Below are positions 1-7,988 of a stretch of DNA of 36,358 nt, in pieces. The position numbers and the translations under genes were made by a program. The notes below the pieces were generated by a model. That model had not been told where the DNA came from, did not search any database, and was given only the letters and a program-made list of their open reading frames with translations. Positions within the stretch are counted from its first letter, which is position 1; each line of letters starts with the position of its first letter. Location: the NCBI RefSeq assembly GCF_022398325.1, contig NZ_JAKEVD010000021.1:1-36358 (forward strand). The letters run 5' to 3'. The stretch is from Shewanella sp. Isolate13 (GTDB lineage Bacteria > Pseudomonadota > Gammaproteobacteria > Enterobacterales > Shewanellaceae).

Positions 1-37
1 GACAAAAAGCGCTCAATTAGAGCGCTTTTTGTCTTTT
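1..37. terminator. Rho-independent terminator, probably bidirectional
   Basis: A perfect 14-bp stem (1-14 with 20-33) has a 5-base loop. It is A-rich on its left arm and followed by a T run on its right, so it can stop transcripts from either side. It lies downstream of the minus-strand operon that ends at 105 and may also serve a gene to the left of the window. Confidence 0.75.
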
Positions 38-71
38 AGGCTAAGTGTTTTTTAGCGTTATAGCGATGAAC

Positions 72-95
72 AAGAGGCCTATATGCAGGCCTCTT
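72..95 (-). terminator. Hairpin after the DUF3541 gene
   Basis: A 9-bp perfect inverted repeat (72-80 with 87-95) with a 6-base loop begins 10 bases past the stop codon of the minus-strand gene ending at 105. No T run follows it on either strand, so it may protect the mRNA end rather than terminate. The true terminator is more likely the hairpin at 1-37. Confidence 0.4.
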
Positions 96-104
96 CAAGA
101 TGGG

Positions 105-1190
105 TTAGTTTTTGATTGGCGTGACCTGTTTAGGCAAGTACTTTTTCGTTGCCTTAAGCTCCGATAAGTAAGGGCCTTTGTGCAGCTTATCTGGCCAATC
201 TAATAACATCATAGCCAATACATTACGGTGCTCACCGATAACTAAGTCTGGGTTGCCTCGCGGAGACGGAATGATCTGCTCTTTGGTGTCGAAGGCATTA
301 ATTATGTGTTGCTGTGTTTTTTTCACCACAGGGTGATCAGCTTTGCCCGCAAGCAAGAAGCTTATTCCCACTTCGGCAATAATATCGTCTGTAGCATCTT
401 CTAGAATGCGGTCAATGTTGTGCTCGAAATGATCCAAAATCCAGGCGAACTCTTTGGCATCGACATTGTGCTGGTAGTATTCGCTGGCAGCGAAGATAAA
501 GTGAGTCATGCCGTATAGCTTGTTGCGATACTGTTTTTTATTGAGCTTACTATCTTTACTGTCTGGGTAGACTTCGATAAAGGCTTGCTTGTAATCTGCG
601 AGGTAATCCCCCACGCCAATCTGCTTGGCCCAGTATACATAGTTCACTAGCTGAGCCGCCCAAGTCTCTATCATGGCTTTATCGGTTAGCCCGGTTTTTA
701 AGTCGGCACTCTTCAGTGCGGCGGTTAGCTTGTCGTGACAGGGGCCAGTAAAGCCAAACTCATTGATTCGGCTCGAGAATCGAAGTAGAACATCTGTGTA
801 GAAGATAAACTCAGGAAAGGGCTGTAACGCCTTCTTACGTGCTTTGGCGCGGGGGCCTTTGCCAAGTACTGAGATAGCTTGTTCGGCTTGGTCGCTGATA
901 AAGCCAGGCTTATCGAGATTACAGGCGTAGAAAGCTTGCGATTCGGTAACCGCATAGAGATCGACAAGTGCTGCATTGGCATACTTACTATCACCGGTCA
1001 TACGGTATTGGCGTATGCCGTAATGCCCTTGTACGCGGGGGGGCAGTTCAAATAGATGTTCTTCTAGATTGTTTTTGATCCCTTGATACACTTGGGCTTT
1101 TGATGACTCTGTGACAGCAAGGTCTGCGGCAAAGCTATTTGCGCAAAAGAGTACAGCGGCGAGGGTGCTGATCTTGATGATTGAAGGCAT
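105..1190 (-). CDS. Secreted DUF3541-domain protein
   Basis: A 361-residue protein. I recognise it as the DUF3541 family, which is common in Shewanella and Vibrio and has no established function. The start at 1190 is chosen because an AAGGA ribosome site lies 7 bases upstream and the product then begins with a clean signal peptide (residues 1-21, ending NSFAA). An upstream in-frame ATG at 1217 would spoil this signal. The mature part is a soluble alpha-helical protein with no catalytic motif I can name, so it is probably periplasmic. Its start lies inside the end of the preceding M3-like gene (56-base overlap), so the two are probably translated from the same transcript. It is the last gene of the seven-gene run that begins at cmoA. 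Confidence 0.75.
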   Translation of the reverse strand: MPSIIKISTLAAVLFCANSFAADLAVTESSKAQVYQGIKNNLEEHLFELPPRVQGHYGIRQYRMTGDSKYANAALVDLYAVTESQAFYACNLDKPGFISDQAEQAISVLGKGPRAKARKKALQPFPEFIFYTDVLLRFSSRINEFGFTGPCHDKLTAALKSADLKTGLTDKAMIETWAAQLVNYVYWAKQIGVGDYLADYKQAFIEVYPDSKDSKLNKKQYRNKLYGMTHFIFAASEYYQHNVDAKEFAWILDHFEHNIDRILEDATDDIIAEVGISFLLAGKADHPVVKKTQQHIINAFDTKEQIIPSPRGNPDLVIGEHRNVLAMMLLDWPDKLHKGPYLSELKATKKYLPKQVTPIKN

Positions 1191-2901
1191 GTTGAGTCCT
1201 TTTGATGAGTGAGTCATTAGTTATCGGCTCACCTAATAACAGCTGCAATCTGTCTGCAAGCTTGTTAGATGATTCATTAACCACTAAATAATCGAAAACA
1301 AGTTTTTGATTCTGACAGTCTTTTGTCGATTGGTAAATATAGTTTGCTAAGGCTTTTTGCCACAAGCTTTGGTAATAAACAGGCCCTTCATAGGCTATGG
1401 CACTATAGGTATAAGGGGCATCATTTATATTTTCCCAGCGAGCCCCAAATGCCTCTGTAAAGGCACTCTCAAGGTTGAACTTTAGCGGGCTATCACTTGC
1501 CAAGTAAGTATTGAGGGCGACTTTAGCTCTAAATACCTTCAACTGCCATGCATATTGCTGCAATAGCGCTTCTCTGCTGTCTTGCTTTAATGCTGGCAGC
1601 AGTTTGCCTTTAAGGTATTGCTGTAACCAGAAGGTATCAATTTGGGCGGTATCTTGGGTTTCGCCTATGGTGTTTGCTAAGTAATATTTCTGGCCACTTG
1701 CGAATTGGCTGATGATCCTTGCCAGCGCATCGATTACCTCGCTTTGTTGCTGATAGGTTTTTAACTCGGCTTTGAGCTCCAACTCAATCTGGCCAAATTG
1801 CTGACCCACAACTTGCTGGCGAATAGCTTTTACTTGGGTTTTAGTACTTAGCGTTATGTAGATATCGCCAAGTAAACGCCCCTCTAGCCAGACCCGGTAT
1901 AGCTTGTCGTTAACCGGCGTGATCGCAATGGCAAAGGTTTCCAGTTCCGTCGCTATCTGTTGTAGCCAAAGTTTAGCTGAAATAGGGTTCACTTTAGTCG
2001 GCTGGGCCTGAGATAGGGTAGGACCTAAGTTCCAAGGTGCGATATCAATTGCTTGGGTTTGACCATTAAGAAATTGAGCCACCGACTCTGGCGTTGATAA
2101 CCATTGTTCGTGGAGCTGCTGGTGGCTGTAGTCGAGAAAACCTACTTGCCTTGCCTGTTGCTGGCGTAGATCGAGGATCCTTGTTAATGGGGCTTTGTTG
2201 CGACTCGATGCCCTAGCTTGGTATGCCTGCCATACCTGCTGGCGGCAGGTCTCATTCGGCTGCTTAATTAAATAGCTAGCGAGTGAACCATTGAAGTCGA
2301 TTGTCGAGGTCTTGTCACTGTCAGCGTCATCATCGGTAAGCTTACACTGCTCATTAAGAAAGTTGAGGCTCAAGGATTGACTGCTTATCCCTTGCTTGAA
2401 TGCAGCCTGCGCGGTGTGCAATTGCGCCTTATAGTTGGGGGAGTCGCTATTTTTAGCGAGGCGGCTGAGGCGCATAGCTAGGGCGTTGACTGATGGCTCA
2501 TCGCTGCCTGCTAAGCCGAACTGAATCGATTGGAACTTAGCCGAGTTAAAAAATAGCGCTAACTCATCGGCCAAGTAAAGTTGGCATTGCAGTAATAGCT
2601 CACGGTCGCCATAGTTTAGCGGGAATTGGCGATAATATTTAATTCTGTCGTTAATGTTGAAAAAACCGATTAGATCTCGCTCAAGTTCAATCGCTTGAAT
2701 GTCGCTAGTTTGGCTTTTTCTGTGTTGGACTGAGGCGGTCGGCAGCGTTGGCAACTGGTAACTTAAACACTGTTCGACCAAGAGTGGGATAGGTGATACG
2801 GCAGCATGGGCTGCCGTACTAAACCAACAAGTAATAACTATAAGTACAGTTAATAGGCCGCTGATTTTATGAGTTGCTGGCACTGAAGTGTATTTTTGCA
2901 T
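1135..2901 (-). CDS. Secreted M3 metallopeptidase-like protein lacking the zinc motif
   Basis: About 588 residues from an ATG at 2901 (a GTG at 2883 is an alternative). It starts with a signal peptide (hydrophobic stretch GLLTVLIVITCWFS, then AAHAA). The middle resembles M3 oligopeptidases (thimet oligopeptidase/Dcp type). A stretch reading YQARASSRNKAPLTRILDLR is followed by GFLDYSHQQL and STPESVAQFL, which matches the conserved family segment around the 'AKLLGF..YAEY' region. Further on, RLLGDIYITL corresponds to the segment that precedes the zinc site. Where HEFGH should follow, the sequence reads ARIISQFASGQKYYL, and no HEXXH occurs anywhere. It is probably a pseudopeptidase acting as a binding or scaffold protein in the periplasm. 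It overlaps the ATP-grasp gene by 35 bases and the DUF3541 gene by 56. The family call is from pattern memory and needs a structure or profile search. Confidence 0.6.
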   Translation of the reverse strand: MQKYTSVPATHKISGLLTVLIVITCWFSTAAHAAVSPIPLLVEQCLSYQLPTLPTASVQHRKSQTSDIQAIELERDLIGFFNINDRIKYYRQFPLNYGDRELLLQCQLYLADELALFFNSAKFQSIQFGLAGSDEPSVNALAMRLSRLAKNSDSPNYKAQLHTAQAAFKQGISSQSLSLNFLNEQCKLTDDDADSDKTSTIDFNGSLASYLIKQPNETCRQQVWQAYQARASSRNKAPLTRILDLRQQQARQVGFLDYSHQQLHEQWLSTPESVAQFLNGQTQAIDIAPWNLGPTLSQAQPTKVNPISAKLWLQQIATELETFAIAITPVNDKLYRVWLEGRLLGDIYITLSTKTQVKAIRQQVVGQQFGQIELELKAELKTYQQQSEVIDALARIISQFASGQKYYLANTIGETQDTAQIDTFWLQQYLKGKLLPALKQDSREALLQQYAWQLKVFRAKVALNTYLASDSPLKFNLESAFTEAFGARWENINDAPYTYSAIAYEGPVYYQSLWQKALANYIYQSTKDCQNQKLVFDYLVVNESSNKLADRLQLLLGEPITNDSLIKRTQHAFNHQDQHPRRCTLLRK

Positions 2902-3820
2902 AGGCCACGCGTTCTTCCACTGACATATTGTGGTTACCCATTTTTTCAACATGGCGCAGATTAGGCAAAATACCACGGCCGTTGGCGATCTGAATCGCCA
3001 ATCCCGGACGTGCGTTAAGCTCAAGTAACAGCGGGCCCTTATTCTTATCTAGCACCATATCGGTACCTAGATAACCTAGCTCCGACATCTCATAGGCCAT
3101 AGAGGCGGTATGTAGCAGAGTATCCCACTGCGGCACGGCAATAGAGATCAGCTCTTTTTGGGTATCAGGATGCAGGTCAATCGGTTGATCGAACTGCACC
3201 GCATGCAAGCCTTTACCGGTCGCGATATCGATGCCCACGCCGACAGCGCCTTGGTGAAGGTTGGCTTTACCATCAGATGCTGCCGTTGATAATCGCAGCA
3301 TGCCCATGATCGGGAAACCTTTAAAGATAATCAGACGAATATCCGGTACACCTTCATAGGAATAACCATCGAACACGGGATCAAATTGAATAAGACCTTC
3401 AACAATCGCCACATCTGGCTTGCCACCTAGGGAAAACAGACCACTGAGAATGTTAGAAACATGTCGATCGACTTCAGATGGCGTGACCTCTTGGCCATTA
3501 GGCTTATAGTAACGCCCATGTTCGACCTTGGTAACCACTAGAATACCTTTACCCCCAGAGCCTTTAGAGGGCTTGATGACGAAGCCCTCTGTGTCATTGA
3601 CCATAGCGGGAATGCTGGCGATATCATGCTGTTCGCAGACCGTTCCGATCAGATCTGGCACCGCGATATTATTCGCCAGTGCCAACTGTTTGGTGGTTAA
3701 CTTATCATCGACGCGTTTGTAATACTTACGCGGATTATATCGACCTATGTAGTCGATATTGCGCTTGTTCATACAAAGGACGCCGTTACGCCTTAAGTCT
3801 GAAGGGTTAGCTAGGAACAT
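2867..3820 (-). CDS. RimK-like ATP-grasp ligase (alpha-L-glutamate ligase-like)
   Basis: A 317-residue cytosolic ATP-grasp protein. The nucleotide loop is at residues 81-92 (VIKPSKGSGGKG). The Mg/ATP-binding ELNARPG motif is at 267-273. The N-terminal part (RYNPRKYYKRVDDKLTTK) is typical of the 'alpha-L-glutamate ligase-like' branch rather than of RimK itself. ATP-grasp ligases of this kind join a carboxylate to an amine; the substrate here is unknown. The start codon overlaps the stop of the membrane protein gene by one base (TAATG), with GGAG upstream, so translation is probably coupled. The combination of ATP-grasp ligase, inactive transglutaminase-7TM protein and retropepsin is a recurring gene set in proteobacteria, which suggests the three act together on a peptide or protein at the inner membrane. 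Confidence 0.85.
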   Translation of the reverse strand: MFLANPSDLRRNGVLCMNKRNIDYIGRYNPRKYYKRVDDKLTTKQLALANNIAVPDLIGTVCEQHDIASIPAMVNDTEGFVIKPSKGSGGKGILVVTKVEHGRYYKPNGQEVTPSEVDRHVSNILSGLFSLGGKPDVAIVEGLIQFDPVFDGYSYEGVPDIRLIIFKGFPIMGMLRLSTAASDGKANLHQGAVGVGIDIATGKGLHAVQFDQPIDLHPDTQKELISIAVPQWDTLLHTASMAYEMSELGYLGTDMVLDKNKGPLLLELNARPGLAIQIANGRGILPNLRHVEKMGNHNMSVEERVAYAKIHFSASNS

Positions 3821-5328
3821 TATTTATCTCCGGCTAGTGGCTTAAAGCGCTTAAGCTCTAGTAAGCGATAACCTGTGTATTGGCCCATTAATAACACGAG
3901 CGCCAAAATCACTAGGTGAATACCTAAGAAGTTAAATACCCAATGCTGTACCCATGATGCGCTCATCGCTAGGTAGGCGAGGGTTGCAACAAACAGGCTA
4001 CCACCACCTTGAACAAACACCTCTTTTGGACCTTCCTCTTCCCATAGGATAGACATTCTTTCGATGGTCCATGCCAAGATAATCATTGGGAAGAAGGTGA
4101 TCGTTAACCCTTCGCTGAGACCAAACTTATAAGAGAGCAGGGTAAATAAGCCAATGATGCCGATCACCACGATAATCACCGCGGAGATCCGCGAGATCAG
4201 CAAGAGGTTGAGCTCCGATAGATAAGAGCGGATCATCAAACCGAACGCGACAATCAGTAAGAAGCCAATTAAACCCGTGAGTAGTGTGGTCTGGATAAAG
4301 GCCAAGGCAATCAATACAGGCATAAAGGTGCCCGATGTCTTGATACCGATAATCACGCGCAGGAACACCACCATCAATACGCCAATAGGGATAAGTAGGA
4401 TCCCTTTAAATAGACTTTGCTCTTCTAATGGTAATTGATACAAAGAGAAGTCTAATGCGTTGTCATTCTTCATGACGTCGATAGCGGTGGCTAGGGCCGA
4501 ACGCGTATCTTGCAGCATGGAGAAGTTAACTTGTGAATTGACGCCCCCGATCACATCAAGCACAGAGGTGCCAGAGCGATCCCATAGTAGCAAGTTATCT
4601 GGGCGGCCTTGACTGCCATCTTCAGCATTGAATAGGTGCCATTGACCGTCATGGTAAACTTCAACAAAGTTAGCGAGTTGCTGTCTGCGGCGTTGGTCTT
4701 CTAAATAGAGACCACTGACCTCTTTTGCAGGGATCCCTTTGCTGTGCAGCATTCTGATGAACAGCTTGCTTGGGGAGTTGCTTGTTAGCAGTAGCTCAAT
4801 ATTTTGGCTGCGCTCGTTGGCGTTTAACGCCTTGTTGAGTTGCTGTGCAAATGAAAGGCTGGTTGCACTTCGAGACCATACCTCTTCAATAGCTTGCTGT
4901 GCAGCGGCTTCCTCTGTTGCGGGCCAAGTATAAGTGCTTGGTGCGGCAGGGATGCCATCGGCCTTAAGTATACCTTGGCCAGTTGGGATCAAGGTGACCT
5001 TGTAATAGAGGTCTTGGGTACCAGCGGCCCTTCTTATCGACCAGATTGCGCGACGGTCGATCTCGTTATTGGTAATGGTTAAACCGTAACCTGGAGATGT
5101 TGCGTTCTCGACTAGGATCTCATATGCAGGATCTTCAGGCAGTGAAAAAGAAACTTCAGCTGGCTCGCCTGTACCTTGAAAGCTAACTTTAGCATCCACA
5201 GTCCAGCTTTGAACCTGTTTACCCGGTAGGAATGGAACATTGTGCTCAATGCCACGGTAAACGCTGGCAGCTATCCCGGCGATAAACAGTAAAGCGACTA
5301 AAATATAAAAAGGCTTTCTAGAATGCAT
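3820..5328 (-). CDS. Inactive transglutaminase-like domain fused to 7 TM helices
   Basis: About 502 residues. One N-terminal membrane segment (roughly 7-24) leads to a periplasmic domain of about 250 residues with a transglutaminase-like core. The segment SPSKLFIRMLHSKGIPAKEV sits where active transglutaminases carry the catalytic Cys, and no Cys is present, which fits the family name 'inactive transglutaminase'. About seven membrane helices follow from about residue 307 to 495. The ATG at 5328 is preferred over the TTG at 5334 because the AGGAT ribosome site is then 9 bases away. It lies between the retropepsin lipoprotein gene (14-base gap) and the ATP-grasp gene (one-base overlap). It probably links a cytosolic ligase to a periplasmic peptide or protease partner; this role is inferred from context. 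Confidence 0.85.
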   Translation of the reverse strand: MHSRKPFYILVALLFIAGIAASVYRGIEHNVPFLPGKQVQSWTVDAKVSFQGTGEPAEVSFSLPEDPAYEILVENATSPGYGLTITNNEIDRRAIWSIRRAAGTQDLYYKVTLIPTGQGILKADGIPAAPSTYTWPATEEAAAQQAIEEVWSRSATSLSFAQQLNKALNANERSQNIELLLTSNSPSKLFIRMLHSKGIPAKEVSGLYLEDQRRRQQLANFVEVYHDGQWHLFNAEDGSQGRPDNLLLWDRSGTSVLDVIGGVNSQVNFSMLQDTRSALATAIDVMKNDNALDFSLYQLPLEEQSLFKGILLIPIGVLMVVFLRVIIGIKTSGTFMPVLIALAFIQTTLLTGLIGFLLIVAFGLMIRSYLSELNLLLISRISAVIIVVIGIIGLFTLLSYKFGLSEGLTITFFPMIILAWTIERMSILWEEEGPKEVFVQGGGSLFVATLAYLAMSASWVQHWVFNFLGIHLVILALVLLMGQYTGYRLLELKRFKPLAGDK

Positions 5329-5342
5329 TTGCAATTATCCTA

Positions 5343-6095
5343 TTATTTCGTTTTCGACGCTTTAGCGTCTTGTTTTTTTCCGTGGATATAGGTTTGCCCA
5401 ACATCGACAACCGCGATGTCTTGCATAAACTTGCGGCCAAGTAGTAACGGATACTCCAAATGGCTACGATCGCTTAAATTAAGATCGGTCTCGGCTTTAT
5501 ATTGACCAATCTCTAAGTGAGCGTGAATAACTGGGCGACGATCGCTTTTATTGTCGGCGTCTTGTTTGATGCGTACGAAACGTTCAACTTTTGACTCGAA
5601 GGTTTTAGCTGGCTGCTTCTCGCCTTGGGTAAAGACGTCAAATCGTACCCACTGACTGCCGTCTCTCTCAAATAGGATGATGTTGCGCGCATCCAATGAT
5701 GAAGACTCGGCGCCGGTATCGATTCGGGTATCAAAGCTGGCCTTAACCTCATCGACGTAAACATGTTCGACAGCACCTAGCATAAACTTGTCACCGATAG
5801 GCGAAGGTGGACACTGCACTGGAGCGACAACAGGCACGACAGCGGCTTCTTTTTTCACTTCTAACTGAGCCACTTTGGTATTGAGTGCCTCTATTTGACT
5901 GCTTAGTTGGGCATATCCTGCAGACTGGGCTTGGTTGCAACTATCAATTGCTCCAAGAATATTTGTTTCTTGTTTCGTTAGACTGGCTTCGAGCGCTGTG
6001 GCATCAACAGGGATCGGTGCGTTAGTGTCTTTGGTCGTTGCACAACCTGAAATAAAGGCTGAAATTGCGGCGATACAAATTATCTGCTTGAACAT
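5343..6095 (-). CDS. Retropepsin-like aspartic protease lipoprotein (COG4067 type)
   Basis: A 250-residue lipoprotein. The signal peptide ends in a lipobox, with Cys18 in FISGC. A coiled-coil-prone linker follows (about 35-85, rich in Gln, Leu and Ala), then a C-terminal domain with the aspartic protease motif DTGA at residues 126-129 and a matching YPLLLGRKF strand near the end. One DTG per chain means it should work as a homodimer, like retroviral proteases. Databases often call this family 'ATP-dependent zinc protease', but I see neither an ATPase nor a zinc-protease motif. The ATG at 6095 has GGAAG 5 bases upstream; the ATG at 6107 would put four residues before the signal peptide. It begins 23 bases after cmoB and so may share the cmoAB transcript. 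Confidence 0.85.
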   Translation of the reverse strand: MFKQIICIAAISAFISGCATTKDTNAPIPVDATALEASLTKQETNILGAIDSCNQAQSAGYAQLSSQIEALNTKVAQLEVKKEAAVVPVVAPVQCPPSPIGDKFMLGAVEHVYVDEVKASFDTRIDTGAESSSLDARNIILFERDGSQWVRFDVFTQGEKQPAKTFESKVERFVRIKQDADNKSDRRPVIHAHLEIGQYKAETDLNLSDRSHLEYPLLLGRKFMQDIAVVDVGQTYIHGKKQDAKASKTK

Positions 6096-6118
6096 AGTGC
6101 TTCCCATTTACTATTTGG

Positions 6119-7111
6119 CTAGATCAAATCTTTGTTAGGCTGATTCTTGGTGGCAATGATGGTGGCTCTCTTTGGTGCCGGGTAGCCTTCCACGGTTAGG
6201 CTAACATCATTAGGGTCTAAATAATCGACTAGTGATTCATTTGGCATCCAAGGAGTGCTTCTTTGCTCTGCTAAAGAGGTCACATCGACATCAACACAAC
6301 GTATGTCAGTGAAGTCGCATTTCTTAAGCCATAGCATTAGCGCATCAACAGAGGGCAAGAACCAAACATTATTCATCTTGCCATATCTATCTTTCGGCAC
6401 AAGTACGGTATTCTCATCACCATCTATGACTAATGTTTCGAGTACAAGCTCGCCGCCAGTGCGCAGCTGATCTCTTAATTGATAGATATGATCGATAGGG
6501 GAACGGCGATGATATAAGACACCCATCGAGAAAACCGTATCAAACGCATCTAACGCTGGAAGCTCTTCAATTCCGAGTGGTAAAAAGTGAACAGGATGTT
6601 CATTACCCGCTAAGCGTTTAACTGCTTCGAATTGGCACATAAATAGTGGTGATGGATCGATACCCACAACGTGTTTCGCGCCTTCACCCAGCATACGCCA
6701 CATATGGTAGCCGCTGCCGCATCCGACATCTAGCACGGTACGATTTTGCAGTGGTGAGATATGGGGAACGACCCGTTCCCATTTCCAGTCGGAGCGCCAC
6801 TCGGTATCGATTTCGATTCCGTGTAGTGAGTACGGTCCTTTACGCCAAGGCTTGAAAATCCCTAAAAGGTTTTCAAGCTTTTGTCTTTCACCATCGCTAA
6901 GCTGTTCACCTGATCCAATCTTTACGCTGGTCTTAAAATCGATGATATCGGCTTCAGGGTAATGCAGTTTATTGAGTACCTTTTCCCACTTTGGCAGTGA
7001 GCCATGTTTATGCTCACGTTGCCATTGACCGAGAATAGCAGGAAGAGTCTCCAGCCAGTGTTGAAGGCTAGAGTCAGAAATTTGTTTGTAAAATGAGCTA
7101 AAGCTAATCAC
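6119..7111 (-). CDS. cmoB: tRNA U34 carboxymethyltransferase CmoB
   Basis: A 330-residue protein that transfers a carboxymethyl group from carboxy-SAM to 5-hydroxyuridine at tRNA position 34, giving cmo5U. The class I methyltransferase motif is [10 protein letters not shown] (about 127-136). The N-terminal region (KWEKVLNKL..., [20 protein letters not shown]) is the conserved CmoB signature, and the length matches the E. coli enzyme closely. Its start overlaps the cmoA stop by 4 bases (ATGA), as expected for coupled partners in one pathway. It ends in TAG 23 bases before the retropepsin gene. Confidence 0.96.
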   Translation of the reverse strand: MISFSSFYKQISDSSLQHWLETLPAILGQWQREHKHGSLPKWEKVLNKLHYPEADIIDFKTSVKIGSGEQLSDGERQKLENLLGIFKPWRKGPYSLHGIEIDTEWRSDWKWERVVPHISPLQNRTVLDVGCGSGYHMWRMLGEGAKHVVGIDPSPLFMCQFEAVKRLAGNEHPVHFLPLGIEELPALDAFDTVFSMGVLYHRRSPIDHIYQLRDQLRTGGELVLETLVIDGDENTVLVPKDRYGKMNNVWFLPSVDALMLWLKKCDFTDIRCVDVDVTSLAEQRSTPWMPNESLVDYLDPNDVSLTVEGYPAPKRATIIATKNQPNKDLI

Positions 7112-7839
7112 TTAATTGCCACCATTGATGCGAAGTTAAAACATTGGAACCAAACGCTGAACTGGCTAAATCCTTGTGCTCTGATCCGATTCTCATGTTC
7201 GATGAGTGTATCAGGTTTCATCACATTTTCTAACGAACTACGTTTTTGACTGATCTCTAACTCACTGTAACCATTTGCTCTTTTGAAATCGAGGTGTAAA
7301 TCATCTAATGTCGATTGGATTTTGTCCTCTTTAAAGTAAAGTTTTTCAGAGAGCACCAATAAACCACCGGGCAGTAGGCCTTGATAAATTTTGTTGAGCA
7401 GGCTTTCACGATCGCTTGGCGCAAGAAATTGCATCGTGAAATTAAGCACGACTAAAGAGGCGTTTTCTATCTTAATATCGCGAATATCACCACAGACCAG
7501 CTCAACAGGGGTTTCACTCACATAAGCCGATAGGTTCTCACTGCAGCGCTCAATCATAGATTCGCTATTATCTATAGCGATGATCTGGCAGTTACGGCCT
7601 TCTACGCGGCGGCGAATACTTAACGTTGCTGCGCCTAGTGAGCAGCCTAGATCATAAATTTTACTGTTAGGCGTAGCGTACTTTTGGGCTAAATCCCCAA
7701 TAGTATTGATTATTTGACCATAACCAGGAACGGAGCGCCTGATCATATCATTAAATACACCTGCTACTTTGTCATCGAATTGAAAGTCGCTGACGCGTTC
7801 GTATGGCTTGGCAAAGAGATTGTCTTGAGAAGAGTTCAT
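7108..7839 (-). CDS. cmoA: Carboxy-SAM synthase CmoA
   Basis: A 243-residue protein that makes carboxy-S-adenosyl-L-methionine from SAM and prephenate, the cofactor used by CmoB. The SAM-binding motif [11 protein letters not shown] is at residues 62-72. The N-terminal [20 protein letters not shown] stretch is typical of the family. It heads the minus-strand run and is divergent from the sensor cyclase gene. A possible promoter is TTGCTG (7893-7898) and TAGAAT (7869-7874) with an 18-base spacer. The ribosome site before the ATG is weak. Confidence 0.96.
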   Translation of the reverse strand: MNSSQDNLFAKPYERVSDFQFDDKVAGVFNDMIRRSVPGYGQIINTIGDLAQKYATPNSKIYDLGCSLGAATLSIRRRVEGRNCQIIAIDNSESMIERCSENLSAYVSETPVELVCGDIRDIKIENASLVVLNFTMQFLAPSDRESLLNKIYQGLLPGGLLVLSEKLYFKEDKIQSTLDDLHLDFKRANGYSELEISQKRSSLENVMKPDTLIEHENRIRAQGFSQFSVWFQCFNFASMVAIK

Positions 7840-7868
7840 GTGATCAAATAGTGAGAGTTCAACTCTTC

Positions 7869-7898
7869 ATTCTAGCTAAACATGTCTATAACCAGCAA
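7869..7898 (-). promoter_or_regulatory. Possible promoter of cmoA and the downstream run
   Basis: On the minus strand TTGCTG (-35) and TAGAAT (-10) are separated by 18 bases, about 30 bases upstream of the cmoA start. The elements are imperfect. The rest of the divergent gap (7840-7988) is AT-rich and shows no operator I can name. Confidence 0.35.
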
Positions 7899-7988
7899 GA
7901 CTAGCACTGGAATTTCCTCATAAAATTTTGTCTAATAGCAATAATGAAACAAAAACAATTCAGTTTGTTAACTTTGTGGAAGATGTAA

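Noticed and set aside
5343..6095. Database-style name 'ATP-dependent zinc protease' for the retropepsin gene
   Set aside because: No Walker motif and no zinc-protease HEXXH are present, while DTGA of retropepsins is clear.
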